In this document: in pieces, positions 35,533-45,024 of the stretch
How the letters are laid out: every line of letters begins with the position of its first letter
How positions within the stretch are numbered: position 1 is the first letter of the stretch
Source of the DNA: Caproiciproducens galactitolivorans
GTDB taxonomy: Bacteria; Bacillota; Clostridia; Oscillospirales; Acutalibacteraceae
DNA length: 64,000 nt
Reading direction: 5' to 3'
Assembly (NCBI RefSeq): GCF_004768785.1
Contig: NZ_SRMQ01000003.1
Span: forward strand, 1 to 64,000
The notes under the pieces: generated by a model
The model's input: only the letters and a program-made list of their open reading frames with translations
Told to the model about the DNA's origin: nothing
Database searches by the model: none
Program-made: the position numbers and the translations under genes

Positions 35533-35561
35533 ATTATATCATTACGCGCATACAATTTCAA
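35533..35561 (-). promoter_or_regulatory. Promoter of guaB
   Basis: Minus strand TTGAAA (35556-35561), a 17-base spacer and TATAAT (35533-35538). Confidence 0.8.
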
Positions 35562-35576
35562 CTGATTATTTTCGAA

Positions 35577-36332
35577 TTATACGGGCTTTCCATCCATTGG
35601 AAGTAGCGTCGCCGTCGCGGTGAATCCGCAGCCGCGCGCATTGCCCCCCTTCATCATGACAAATCCGTCTTTTCTTGCGGCGTAAATCTTCAGAACATCG
35701 CCCAGCGCGCTCTCATTAATGTAATTAATCTGCACCTCGGCGTAACGGAAGGCATCGTGCCCGCCCGGCAGAAAATCCGTTACAATATCCCCGTAAACGG
35801 TATTGTTCAAATGGCAGTTGTAATCAAGGTCGGAATAACGAATCGGCCTTTCCCCCACGAAAGGCAGATCCTCCGGTATTTCGGCTTTCGGCACCCGATC
35901 CTCCGGAGCTACCTTTTCGCCGGAAAATACCCCGTAATCCAGAAATTTTTTCGGGCGAAGAATTTTGTGCGAATTCGGGTCGGCCGTGACGGAGGTCTGC
36001 ATCACGTCAATAATCTGCTCGTCCCCGCTGTAAATCTTGAAGTCACGGTAAAACTGCGCGCCGCACACCCCGCGCGGATGCGTTTTTATTGTTACCTCTT
36101 CGTTACGCAACGGCATCCGCTTAATTTTCATCCGGTTTGTAATCAGCAGAAACACCATGCCGTCCTCGTACAACTTTTCATAGCTCAAGCCAACAATATC
36201 GAGATGCTGTTCGCTTGTTTCCTGGCACATGCGCATCAGGAAGCTGAGCTTCATCTGCCCTTGCGCGCCGATCTCATAGCTTGCGACGCGCACTTTCCGG
36301 GAATACTCTCTGATCAAATCCGTCTTGTCCAT
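35577..36332 (-). CDS. Acyl-ACP thioesterase
   Basis: A 251-residue double hot-dog thioesterase of the FatA/FatB-like family, with MRMCQETSEQHLD in the N-terminal half and the catalytic-region signature YSDLDYNCHLNNTVYGD in the C-terminal half. It would release fatty acids from acyl carrier protein, setting chain length. The family is frequent in clostridia. It lies downstream of serS, separated by a hairpin, and ends just before the guaB promoter. Confidence 0.9.
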   Translation of the reverse strand: MDKTDLIREYSRKVRVASYEIGAQGQMKLSFLMRMCQETSEQHLDIVGLSYEKLYEDGMVFLLITNRMKIKRMPLRNEEVTIKTHPRGVCGAQFYRDFKIYSGDEQIIDVMQTSVTADPNSHKILRPKKFLDYGVFSGEKVAPEDRVPKAEIPEDLPFVGERPIRYSDLDYNCHLNNTVYGDIVTDFLPGGHDAFRYAEVQINYINESALGDVLKIYAARKDGFVMMKGGNARGCGFTATATLLPMDGKPV

Positions 36333-36363
36333 ATGTGATACCTCATTGTTATGTAAAATGACA

Positions 36364-36393
36364 CCCCCTGCGGCGTTTTCTCCCGCGGGGGGG
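36364..36393 (-). terminator. Hairpin after serS
   Basis: CCCCC-TGCGG / CCGCG-GGGGG with one bulge, about 10 bases after the serS stop, with a moderate T-rich stretch on the minus strand. Confidence 0.55.
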
Positions 36394-36402
36394 CAGTTTC
36401 TC

Positions 36403-37680
36403 TTATTTTATAATATCGCAACCCATAAACGGACGCAGAACCTCCGGCACGGTTACGCTGCCGTCGGCGTTCTGATATTGCTCCACAATGGCGGGGATCA
36501 CGCGGCTGGTCGCAAGACCGGAAGCGTTCAGCGTATGGACGAACTGAAGCTTCTTGTCCGCGCCGCGGAACTTCACATTGCCTCTTCTGGCCTGATAATC
36601 CCTTGCGTTGGAAGCGGAGCTGACCTCCTTGTAAATCCCCATACTCGGAATCCAGACTTCAATATCGTAGGTGCGCGCCATTGAGAAGGAGCAATCGCCT
36701 GCGGCGAGCTTGCTCAGGCGGTAATGCAAACCAAGTTGCTGTACGAGCCTCTCCGCTTTTTCAACAAGCTCCGCAAAAGCTTCGTCAGACTTGTCGGGCG
36801 CGGTGTACTGCACCATTTCGACTTTATTGAACTGGTGGCCTCGAATCATGCCGCGCTCCTCGGAACGGTAGCTGCCGGCCTCCCTGCGGTAACAGGGGGT
36901 GTACGCAATGTATTTGCGCGGAAGCTCGTCTAGTGAAAGCACCTCGTCGCGGTGCAGGTTGACCAGAGCGGTTTCCGCGGTCGGAAGCATGAATTTTTTA
37001 TCGTTGCTGGTCGGATTCTGAATCCAGTAAACTTCTTCGGTAAATTTCGGGAACTGCCCGGCAACGTAGCCGCACTCATAGTTCAGCATATGTGGCGGGA
37101 GGATCAGCTCGTAGCCGTCCTTCAGATGCTCGCTGATAAAGAAGTTTAACAAAGCCCATTCCAAACGCGCACCCATACCGCGGTATACCCAGGAACCGGC
37201 GCCAGCCAGCTTCGCGCCGCGCTGGTAGTCGATCATGCCAAGGTTTTCGCAGAGATCCACATGGTTTTTCGGCTCAAAATCGAATTTCGGCTGTTCCTTG
37301 TAAAGGCGGATGGGCTTGTTGTTTTCCTTGCCGCCCTCCAGAAGGTCGTCGTCCGGCATATTCGGTAGGGACAGCAGCAGCGTTTTCTGCTTTTCTTCCA
37401 GCTCGCCCAGCTCGCTGTCCGCTGCCTTAATCTGTTCGGAAAGGGTTTTCAGCTCCGCCATTAACTGGGTGGTATCTTCCCCAGCTTTTTTCATTTGTGG
37501 AATTTTCTTTGTGGCCGCATTCTGTTCCGCCTTCATTTTTTCCACTTTTCCGGTCACTTCGCGGCGTTCCTCGTCAATTTTGAGAATATCATCCACCAGA
37601 GCGTCCACATCAATACAGCGTTTTTTCGCACCGGCTTTAATTTTTTCCGGATTGCTGCGAATCAATTTAATATCAAGCAT
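36403..37680 (-). CDS. serS: Seryl-tRNA synthetase
   Basis: A 425-residue class II synthetase with an N-terminal long antiparallel coiled coil (about 25-110) that grips the tRNA-Ser variable arm. Motif 2 (TPCYRREAGSYRSEERGMIRGHQF) and motif 3 (GLATSRVIPAIVE) are visible. It charges tRNA-Ser and serves tRNA-Sec. No T-box leader is seen in the 45 bases separating it from parB, so it appears cotranscribed with parA-parB. Confidence 0.97.
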   Translation of the reverse strand: MLDIKLIRSNPEKIKAGAKKRCIDVDALVDDILKIDEERREVTGKVEKMKAEQNAATKKIPQMKKAGEDTTQLMAELKTLSEQIKAADSELGELEEKQKTLLLSLPNMPDDDLLEGGKENNKPIRLYKEQPKFDFEPKNHVDLCENLGMIDYQRGAKLAGAGSWVYRGMGARLEWALLNFFISEHLKDGYELILPPHMLNYECGYVAGQFPKFTEEVYWIQNPTSNDKKFMLPTAETALVNLHRDEVLSLDELPRKYIAYTPCYRREAGSYRSEERGMIRGHQFNKVEMVQYTAPDKSDEAFAELVEKAERLVQQLGLHYRLSKLAAGDCSFSMARTYDIEVWIPSMGIYKEVSSASNARDYQARRGNVKFRGADKKLQFVHTLNASGLATSRVIPAIVEQYQNADGSVTVPEVLRPFMGCDIIK

Positions 37681-37725
37681 TGTTTTATTACTCCTTTTTA
37701 TTCTGTTTTATTTTCCACCGTTTGG

Positions 37726-38583
37726 CTAATTATTGTTGAAAAGTTTTACGAGCTCGCTCAAATCCTCTTCCCCGTAGAACTCGATTTGCAGGACGCCGCG
37801 CTTTTTTGTGCCGCTCACCTGTACCTTGCGGCCCAAATGCTCGTTCAGCGCAAGCTCGACTTCGCTGAAATACCGCGGCTTCTTCTTTGCCTTCGGTTCC
37901 GGCTCGGCTTGTTTCAGGCGTTCGTTTGCCTTTTTTGCCAGCTTTTCCAGCTCGCGCACCGAAATTCCCTGTTCCGCAGCCAGCTTCGCCGCCTTCAACA
38001 TTTCCGATGGATTCGAGAAACTGAGCAATGTGCGAGCGTGCCCGGCGGAAAGCTTTCCGGAATGCACCATATCCAGGATTTCTTTCGGCAAATTCAAAAG
38101 CCGGAGCGCGTTTGCCACCGTCGGCCGGGATTTTCCCACGGTTTTTGAAACTTCCTCCTGTGTCAAGCCGTAGTTCTCCATCAAAGACTGGTAGCCCTGC
38201 GCTTCTTCAATGGGATTCAGATCCTCACGCTGCAAATTTTCAATGAGTGCAAGCTGCATTACCTCGCTGTCGGTCATTTCCCGGATCACCGCAGGTACTT
38301 CGGAAATACCCGCCATGCGCGCGGCACGCCAACGGCGTTCCCCCGCAACAATCTGGTAGCCGCCGACAATCGGCCGAACCAGAAGCGGCTGCAAAACGCC
38401 GTGCTGTGAAATGGAGTCGGCAAGCTCGGCGAGCGCTTCTTCGTTAAAATCTTTTCTGGGCTGCGCACGGTTCGGTTCAATTTCGCTTATTTTAAGGGAG
38501 ACCGCTGCGTTGCGGTCTCCGGTATCGTTTTCCGCGAAAATCGCGTCCAGGCCTTTTCCAAGGCCGCGTTTTTTTGCTGCCAT
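37726..38583 (-). CDS. parB: Chromosome partitioning protein ParB (Spo0J)
   Basis: A 285-residue ParB/Spo0J with an N-terminal GLGKGLDAIF tag that stimulates ParA, the CTP-binding domain (AGERRWRAARMAG and TENLQR-type ENLQREDLNPIEEA), an HTH (TQEEVSKTVGKSRPTVANALRLL) and a C-terminal dimerisation domain. It loads at parS sites and recruits SMC. Two parS-like sites lie nearby (39572 and 41737). It is 15 bases downstream of parA. Confidence 0.95.
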   Translation of the reverse strand: MAAKKRGLGKGLDAIFAENDTGDRNAAVSLKISEIEPNRAQPRKDFNEEALAELADSISQHGVLQPLLVRPIVGGYQIVAGERRWRAARMAGISEVPAVIREMTDSEVMQLALIENLQREDLNPIEEAQGYQSLMENYGLTQEEVSKTVGKSRPTVANALRLLNLPKEILDMVHSGKLSAGHARTLLSFSNPSEMLKAAKLAAEQGISVRELEKLAKKANERLKQAEPEPKAKKKPRYFSEVELALNEHLGRKVQVSGTKKRGVLQIEFYGEEDLSELVKLFNNN

Positions 38584-38598
38584 CTCTTCTTCCCCCCG

Positions 38599-39366
38599 CT
38601 ATCTCTTATTCAAATCCAGAATTTCCTCCGCTAGTGCGTCGTAAGCCAGCGCCCCACGGGAGCTTTTATCGAAGTACTGGATGGGCTTTCCGAAGCTCGG
38701 CGCCTCGGAAAGGCGCACGGTGCGCGGCACCACGCTTGCAAACACCTTGCGCGGGAAGTATTTCTTCACTTCTTCCACAACCTGCTGCGTCAGGTTCAGC
38801 CTGCCGTCGTACATTGTCAGCAGAACGCCTTCAATGTCAAGCTGGGAATTGTACTGCCGCTTTACGCGGCGAACCGTATTCATAAGCTGGGACAGGCCCT
38901 CCAGCGCGTAATATTCGCATTGGATCGGCACCAGAAGCGTATCAGCCACCGTCAGCGCGTTGGTCGTAATCAGGCCGAGCGAGGGCGGACAGTCGATAAA
39001 GATAAAATCGTATTGATCCCGGAACGGAACCAACGCGTTTTTCAGAATGGATTCGCGGTGTTCAAGCGAAACCAACTCGATTTCAGCCGCCGCCAGGTCC
39101 ATGCTGGACGGAAGTAGATCCAGATTGCTGAATTCCGTAGGAATGATTACATCTTTTGCATTCGCTTCGCCGATCAGAACCTCGTAAACTGTGTTTTCCA
39201 GCGCGCGGCGGTCCGCACCGACACCACTGGACGCATTGCCCTGCGGGTCAACATCCACAAGCAGGGTTTTCTTTCCCTTCATGCCCATTGCAGCGGAAAG
39301 GTTAACCGATGTTGTGGTTTTACCGACGCCGCCCTTCTGGTTGGCAATCGCGATAATTTTTCCCAT
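38599..39366 (-). CDS. parA: Chromosome partitioning ATPase ParA (Soj)
   Basis: A 255-residue Walker-type ATPase with the deviant Walker A KGGVGKTTT, the DVDPQGNASSG loop and FIDCPPSLG. It works with ParB and in Bacillus also controls DnaA. The ATG at 39366 after GGGAGGG gives the standard N-terminus MGKIIAIANQ; a long frame extension covering the parS site was rejected. Confidence 0.96.
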   Translation of the reverse strand: MGKIIAIANQKGGVGKTTTSVNLSAAMGMKGKKTLLVDVDPQGNASSGVGADRRALENTVYEVLIGEANAKDVIIPTEFSNLDLLPSSMDLAAAEIELVSLEHRESILKNALVPFRDQYDFIFIDCPPSLGLITTNALTVADTLLVPIQCEYYALEGLSQLMNTVRRVKRQYNSQLDIEGVLLTMYDGRLNLTQQVVEEVKKYFPRKVFASVVPRTVRLSEAPSFGKPIQYFDKSSRGALAYDALAEEILDLNKR

Positions 39367-39571
39367 TCTTTTCCCTCCCGAAGCGGGTTTCTGTCCCGCC
39401 GGATCATCGCTGAAAAAAACGGAACCCCCTTTTCGGGTATCCGTATAGAATGGTACTATTATAACACGCTTTTTCCCTAAGATAAAGTAGTTATGACATA
39501 TGTTGGGGAAATCTCTGCCTTTCTGCTCCACAGAGCCGGATTTTTCTATAAATTCGCAGCGGAACAGCCAA

Positions 39572-39587
39572 TGTTTCATGTGAAACA
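39572..39587. promoter_or_regulatory. parS site upstream of parA
   Basis: TGTTTCATGTGAAACA matches the universal parS consensus TGTTTCACGTGAAACA at 15 of 16 positions. It lies in the noc-parA intergenic gap. Confidence 0.88.
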
Positions 39588-39663
39588 AAGCAGGCCGAAC
39601 TTGCGTCCGGCCTACCTTGTGGGAAATGATATAGGGAAATAGGAGTAAAAACTTATAATTTTT

Positions 39664-40482
39664 TTAAGCAGGCTTTTTTCCGCCAGAAGTCGCCTGTGCC
39701 TTCGGAATACGAACTAGACATTCGATGTATTCGTCCGTCTCGCTTTTCAGCGTCTGCGCATTGATTCCGCTTTGCCGCATGGTCTCAATCGCATGGTTGA
39801 TCGTATTCAGGAAAATGCGGACATCCTTCACCACAACGGTGCGTTTTGTCTTCTTCGGCTTCTCGTTTCCTTGCAGGAAATTGTCAATCAGCTCCTCCGC
39901 CTGTTTTACATTGCAGTCGCGGGCAATAATCAGATTCAACGCGTTTTTGCGCAGGACTTCATCTTTAATCCGCAAAAGCGCGCGTGCATGGCGTTCCGTA
40001 AGGCCGTTTTCGGTGATTTTCTCCCGTTCCTCTTTTGTAAGCTTTAAAAGCCGAAGTTTGTTTGCAAGCGTGGATTGGCTTTTGCCAAGCCGTAAAGCAG
40101 CTTCTTCCTGAGTCACATTCCATTGCTCGATAAGCTGGCGGATTCCCTCCGCTTCCTCAAAAATTTGCAAATCCTGTCTTTGCAGGTTTTCGGTCATGGC
40201 AAGAACCGCGCTTGTTTCAGGGGAACAGTCGTTGATAATGCAGCCTACTGTGGTCAGCCCGGCGATTTTACATGCTCGGAGCCTGCGTTCTCCTGCAATC
40301 AGTTCGTAGCCGTCTTTTACGCGGCGAACCGTAATCGGCTGGAGCAAGCCGTTGGTACGAATGCTGCGCGACAGCTCCAAAAGCTCCTGTTCGCTGAAAA
40401 CCTTTCGCGGCTGTGCCGGATTTGGGTGAATAGAGTTGATAGGAATCTGCACTACTTTACACGATTCATTGAATAAATGCAA
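39664..40482 (-). CDS. noc: ParB-like nucleoid occlusion protein
   Basis: A ParB paralogue of about 272 residues with the CTP-binding core (AGERRLRACKIAG, TENLQRQDLQIFEEA) and an HTH (TQEEAALRLGKSQSTLANKL). Location between rsmG and parA is the classical position of noc, whose product blocks division over the nucleoid. I favour a TTG start at 40482 with AGGGGGCGG upstream; a TTG at 40536 and an ATG at 40524 have no ribosome-binding site. The N-terminal amphipathic helix used by Bacillus Noc to touch the membrane is not obvious. Confidence 0.85.
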   Translation of the reverse strand: MHLFNESCKVVQIPINSIHPNPAQPRKVFSEQELLELSRSIRTNGLLQPITVRRVKDGYELIAGERRLRACKIAGLTTVGCIINDCSPETSAVLAMTENLQRQDLQIFEEAEGIRQLIEQWNVTQEEAALRLGKSQSTLANKLRLLKLTKEEREKITENGLTERHARALLRIKDEVLRKNALNLIIARDCNVKQAEELIDNFLQGNEKPKKTKRTVVVKDVRIFLNTINHAIETMRQSGINAQTLKSETDEYIECLVRIPKAQATSGGKKPA

Positions 40483-40646
40483 AATTACCGCCCCCTGCTC
40501 GTCCCTTTTTAATAAGGATAGCATGCTGGGCGGCAATAATTTGTAATATTATGGCAACCAAGAGAAATATCTTTTTGTTCTATTTTGGCGGTTCGTGATG
40601 ATTCCCTGCCATTTACCCGGAAATCTGTATTTCCGAAGCACGTAAT

Positions 40647-41360
40647 CTACAGGGGATTCTTTGAAATTTTTGCCCCATGGCGGGGATACAGATCCGGCAA
40701 AGGCTCGGTGCGCCGGATAAAAATCAAGCTCCTCCGGTCGCCGTCCGGCAACGTAAATTTTTCAATTTTCGCCAGTTCGCAGCCCAAAAGCGCAATTGCC
40801 TTCTTTGCTTCTTCGGTTTCTTGCTCCGGCTCCAGCCCTTTCATGGCGACAAAGGTTCCTCCCATTTTCAGAAACGGCAGGCAGTATTCGCAAAGAATGT
40901 TTAACGGCGCGACAGCGCGTGCGGTTGCAAAATCGAATTTCCCGCGGAACGGTTTCTGCCGCCCGGCTTCTTCTGCACGCGCATGAACCAGCTCGGCCTG
41001 CAAATGCAGATGACCGAGCACATCTTTTAAAAAGATAAGCCGTTTGTTCAAGCCATCCAGCAGGGTCAGTTCCAGTTCCGGACGCATAATTTTCAGCGGC
41101 ACACCAGGAAAACCCGCGCCGGTGCCGACATCGATCAGCTTTGCGTTTGCCGGAAGCTTCAGATACTTCAAAATCAGGATACTGTCCAGAAAATGCTTTT
41201 CCGCAACCTCACGTGGCTCTTTGATGGCCGTTAGATTCATTTTCTCGTTCCAATTCAACAATTGTTCCATGTATTGTTGAAAACTTTCCGCTTGTCCTTT
41301 GTTGATCTCTATTCCCATGCTCTGTGCGGATGAAATCAGCAGGGCTTGAATATCCTCCAT
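40647..41360 (-). CDS. rsmG: 16S rRNA m7G527 methyltransferase
   Basis: A 237-residue GidB/RsmG SAM-dependent methyltransferase with LNWNEKMNLTAI, the SAM loop IDVGTGAGFPGVPLKI and HARAEE. It modifies G527 in the 530 loop of 16S rRNA; loss gives low-level streptomycin resistance in other bacteria. The ATG at 41360 follows AGGAGGCG and lies immediately after the mnmG stop. Confidence 0.96.
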   Translation of the reverse strand: MEDIQALLISSAQSMGIEINKGQAESFQQYMEQLLNWNEKMNLTAIKEPREVAEKHFLDSILILKYLKLPANAKLIDVGTGAGFPGVPLKIMRPELELTLLDGLNKRLIFLKDVLGHLHLQAELVHARAEEAGRQKPFRGKFDFATARAVAPLNILCEYCLPFLKMGGTFVAMKGLEPEQETEEAKKAIALLGCELAKIEKFTLPDGDRRSLIFIRRTEPLPDLYPRHGAKISKNPL

Positions 41361-41361
41361 G

Positions 41362-43236
41362 TTACGCCTCCTTCTTGCGAGCAAGCCAGATCAGCAGCAC
41401 GGATATGTCCGCGGGGCTAACCCCAGAAATGCGCGAAGCCTGTCCAACGCTGGAAGGTTTTACCTTGGAAAGCTTTTCCTGCGCTTCGCTACGCAGCCCG
41501 GAAATCTTCGTGTAATCAATATCCTGCGGAAGCTTTTGCGCTTCGAGCCGCCGCATCTCCGCAATATCCGCTTTCTGCCGTTTAATATACCCCTCATACT
41601 TGATTTCTATTTCTACGTTTTCAAATACCGCAGCCGGCAAATCGGGGCGGCTCAGATCGACCTCTTTTAAGCATTCGTAGTTTAGCTGCGGCCTGCGAAG
41701 CAGATCCGACAGCCGCACACCGGTCGTTACCGGCGATGTTTCATGTGAAACAAGTATCCTGTTCAGAGCCTCGGACGGCGGAAGGACGGTACTTTTCACA
41801 CGTTTGCGCTCCTCTTCCTTCTGCTTTTGCTTTAACTTGAAACGCTCCCAACGTTCGTCTGAAATCAGCCCGATTTTCCGCCCGATTGGGGTCAGGCGCT
41901 CATCGGCGTTATCCTGCCGGAGAATCAAACGGTATTCGCTCCGAGATGTCATCATGCGGTAAGGGTCGGTAACGCCCTTTGTAATCAGGTCGTCCACCAA
42001 AGTCCCTATATAAGAACCAGCGCGGTCGAGAATCATCGGCTCCCTGCCCTGTATTTTCAGCGCAGCATTGATTCCAGCAACCAATCCCTGCGCGGCGGCT
42101 TCCTCGTAACCGGAGCTTCCGTTAAACTGTCCCGCTCCGTAAAGCCCTGGGAAATCCATAAACTCCAAGCTCGCATTCAACTGGAGCGGGTCAACGCAGT
42201 CGTATTCAATCGCATAAGCGCTGCGCATAATCTGAACATGCTCCAAACCCTTAATGGAGTGATAGAAAGCAATCTGCACATCTTCGGGCAGAGAAGAACT
42301 CATGCCCTGCAAATACATTTCCTCAGTATCCAGGCCGCAAGGCTCGATGAAAAGCTGATGGCGCGGCTTGTCCCGGAACCGCATAATCTTATCCTCAATG
42401 CTCGGGCAGTAACGCGGGCCGATACCCTCGATTTTCCCGCTGTACATCGGGGAACGGCCGATATTTTCCAGAATAATCTGCTTGGTTTTTTCATTTGTCC
42501 AGGAAATATGGCAAACCGCGCGGTTCTTCGGCGGCGTCAACGTGTCATAGGAGAACGGGATAACCGGCTCGTCCCCGTACTGCACTTCCAGATCCGTAAA
42601 ATCAATGCTGGACTTTAAAACACGCGCAGGTGTGCCGGTTTTAAAACGGCGCAGGCGCAGACCCAGTTTTTTCAGCGAAGCACCCAGAAACGCAGCGGGG
42701 AACATTCCGTCCGGGCCGCTTTCATAGGAAACGTCACCAATATAAATTTTCCCGCCCAAAAAAGTTCCCGTTGCGATAATCACCGCTTTCGCGCGATAGA
42801 CCGCGTCCATGCGCGTAACGAGCTGCCATATGCCGTTCTCTTCGCGGGTAAGCTCCACAACCTCCGCCTGCTTCATATGCAGGTTCGGCTGAAGCTCCAA
42901 TTTATGCTTCATCACCTTGCTGTATTCACGGCGGTCGATCTGCGCACGCAGGGAATGGACGGCCGGACCCTTTCCCAAATTCAGCATCCGGCTTTGCAGC
43001 GTTACCGCGTCCGCAGTTTTTCCCATTTCTCCGCCCAGCGCATCGATTTCCCGCACAAGGTGCCCCTTCGCCGTACCGCCGATCGACGGATTACAGGGGC
43101 AGTTGCCAACGGCGTCCATATTGATTGTAAAAACACAGGTGCGGCAGCCAAGGCGCGCAGAAGCAAGCGAGGCTTCAATCCCCGCGTGCCCTGCGCCGAT
43201 GACCGCTACATCATATTCACCAGCATTGTATCGCAT
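41362..43236 (-). CDS. mnmG: tRNA uridine 5-carboxymethylaminomethyl modification enzyme MnmG
   Basis: A 624-residue FAD enzyme with the dinucleotide motif VIGAGHAGIEAS, the family signature CNPSIGGTAKGHL, CPSIEDKI and GQFNGSSGYEEAAAQG. With MnmE it installs the (c)mnm5 group at wobble U34. The coding sequence contains a second parS-like palindrome at 41737-41752. GGAGGAACG precedes the ATG. Confidence 0.97.
   Translation of the reverse strand: MRYNAGEYDVAVIGAGHAGIEASLASARLGCRTCVFTINMDAVGNCPCNPSIGGTAKGHLVREIDALGGEMGKTADAVTLQSRMLNLGKGPAVHSLRAQIDRREYSKVMKHKLELQPNLHMKQAEVVELTREENGIWQLVTRMDAVYRAKAVIIATGTFLGGKIYIGDVSYESGPDGMFPAAFLGASLKKLGLRLRRFKTGTPARVLKSSIDFTDLEVQYGDEPVIPFSYDTLTPPKNRAVCHISWTNEKTKQIILENIGRSPMYSGKIEGIGPRYCPSIEDKIMRFRDKPRHQLFIEPCGLDTEEMYLQGMSSSLPEDVQIAFYHSIKGLEHVQIMRSAYAIEYDCVDPLQLNASLEFMDFPGLYGAGQFNGSSGYEEAAAQGLVAGINAALKIQGREPMILDRAGSYIGTLVDDLITKGVTDPYRMMTSRSEYRLILRQDNADERLTPIGRKIGLISDERWERFKLKQKQKEEERKRVKSTVLPPSEALNRILVSHETSPVTTGVRLSDLLRRPQLNYECLKEVDLSRPDLPAAVFENVEIEIKYEGYIKRQKADIAEMRRLEAQKLPQDIDYTKISGLRSEAQEKLSKVKPSSVGQASRISGVSPADISVLLIWLARKKEA
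41737..41752. promoter_or_regulatory. parS site inside mnmG
   Basis: TGTTTCATGTGAAACA, identical to the site at 39572, embedded in the mnmG reading frame. Confidence 0.85.
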
Positions 43237-43293
43237 AATCGTTCCTCCTATATCCTATCACCGGAAAGCGCAATCAAACAATAAATATTGCGT

Positions 43294-43313
43294 GCAGGCT
43301 TTAAAAAGCCTGC
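43294..43313. terminator. Hairpin in the mnmE-mnmG gap
   Basis: GCAGGCTTT / AAAGCCTGC with a 2-base loop, followed on the plus strand by GGGTTTTT. The rest of this 280-base gap shows nothing recognisable. Confidence 0.5.
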
Positions 43314-43519
43314 GGGTTTTTGGGCGGCGCCCCGCCTCCCGTTTGCTTTCGCCCGCGTAGGAAGGGGAACGAAAGCGCCTATCAGACTGCTTTCGTTCGG
43401 GGAACCCTCTCCGGAATTTCCACCCGGCGCGCGTACAGTTTGCCAAATTCCATATATTTCTCCGCAGGCGTATTCCATTATAAACCAGTATTCGGTTCTA
43501 TTCCCAATTCCGCGCCAAC

Positions 43520-44911
43520 CTATTTCCCAACGCAAAAATTATGAAAAACGGAATCGACGACCGCTTCGGTCGCGCGTTCCCCGGTCAGTTCCAACAGAGC
43601 GGAAATCGCACCCTCAATGGAAACCGTTACCGCGTCAAGCGTCATTCCGCTCTCCACAGCCACGATCGCTTCGCTGACGCTGTCCTCGGCGCGGCGCGCC
43701 GCGTCGCGCTGGCGTTCCGTAAACAGGATCCCATCCGCCGGATTCAATCCTGCTGTGTGCAAAAGCTCCGCTACCGCGTTCTTTAACTGCTCCAATCCTT
43801 CGCCGGACAGAGCAGAAATATATACTATTTGTTTAAAATTTTCTTTAATATACTTTATGTCTATTTTTATCGGGAGATCGCTTTTATTGACAACCGCAAT
43901 TGCCGGCGACCGGAGGACAAAGGAAACCAGTTCCCGGTCTTCATCGTTCAGCTCCTGCGAGGAATCAAAAACCGCCAGAATAAGCTGGGCTTCCCGGATT
44001 CTTTCGCGCGCGCGCTCCACACCGATTCGCTCGACCGGGTCTTCGGTCAGGTGAATTCCGGCCGTATCGGAAAGGCGGAGCGGGATATCCCCGAGAATGA
44101 CGGTATCCTCCACAATGTCGCGCGTAGTTCCTGCATATTCGGTAACGATGGAGCGCTCACATCCGGAAAGCAAGTTCATCAACGTGGATTTTCCCACGTT
44201 TGGGCGGCCGGCGATTACTGTAACAACACCCTCCCGGATTGCGCGCCCCGCTTCGAACTGGCTTAGAAGACGCTCCAGTTCTCCTTTTACTGAGCAAAGG
44301 GTTGCATGCAGGGAACCTTCATTGACCTCCGGAATATCCTCTTCCGGATAATCTGCCCAAGCGGACAGATGCCCGGCCATCTGAAGCAGGCTTTCGCGGA
44401 TTTGCCGGATTTTCTTTTCCAGAGCGCCGTCATGCCCGGCCAGCGCGGCCTTTGCAGCCTGCTCCCCCTGCGCGCCGATTAACTGCATGACGGATTCTGC
44501 TTCGGTCAGCCCGATTTTGCCGTTCAAAAATGCCCGTCGCGTGAATTCGCCAGGCCCGGCGGGTACAGCGCCGGCGGCAAACACCGCTTTCAGCACGCGG
44601 CGCAAAATATACAGCCCGCCATGGCAGGAAAGCTCCACAACATCCTCGCCAGTAAAACTTGCTGGTGCGGTAAAATTCAGGGCGATTGCTTCGTCAATAT
44701 CCTCATCCCCGTCGTGAACCCTGCCGTAAAGGGCGGTATAGCCCTTTATATCGTCCAGCGTTTTTCCGCGGCTTGAAGTAAACACTTTTCCTGCAATCTT
44801 CCGTGCATCCGGTCCGGAAATACGGACAATCCCAATCCCGCCCGGTGCCTGCGGCGTGGAAATCGCCGCGATCGTCTTTGAAGAAGTATTGTAAATACTT
44901 TTGTTTTCCAT
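43520..44911 (-). CDS. mnmE: tRNA modification GTPase MnmE
   Basis: A 463-residue protein with an N-terminal tetrahydrofolate-binding domain (STPQAPGGIGIVRISG), a helical domain, an inserted GTPase (G1 GRPNVGKST, G2 TTRDIVE, G3 DTAGI, G4 NKSD) and the C-terminal FCVGK with the catalytic-type cysteine. It acts as a heterotetramer with MnmG. The ATG at 44911 after GAGGT was preferred over one four codons earlier. Confidence 0.97.
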   Translation of the reverse strand: MENKSIYNTSSKTIAAISTPQAPGGIGIVRISGPDARKIAGKVFTSSRGKTLDDIKGYTALYGRVHDGDEDIDEAIALNFTAPASFTGEDVVELSCHGGLYILRRVLKAVFAAGAVPAGPGEFTRRAFLNGKIGLTEAESVMQLIGAQGEQAAKAALAGHDGALEKKIRQIRESLLQMAGHLSAWADYPEEDIPEVNEGSLHATLCSVKGELERLLSQFEAGRAIREGVVTVIAGRPNVGKSTLMNLLSGCERSIVTEYAGTTRDIVEDTVILGDIPLRLSDTAGIHLTEDPVERIGVERARERIREAQLILAVFDSSQELNDEDRELVSFVLRSPAIAVVNKSDLPIKIDIKYIKENFKQIVYISALSGEGLEQLKNAVAELLHTAGLNPADGILFTERQRDAARRAEDSVSEAIVAVESGMTLDAVTVSIEGAISALLELTGERATEAVVDSVFHNFCVGK

Positions 44912-45024
44912 AAGGTACCTCATCGCCTTATCCGCGCGAAGCGCGGGAAAAATTTAAAATTTTATACAAGATATTTCCAATTTCAACGAAAAGAAACGGG
45001 CGATTCTGCGAACCGCCCGTCAAA

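Noticed and set aside
37681-37725. T-box leader for serS
   Set aside because: The gap to parB is only 45 bases, too short for a T-box, and no T-box sequence is present.
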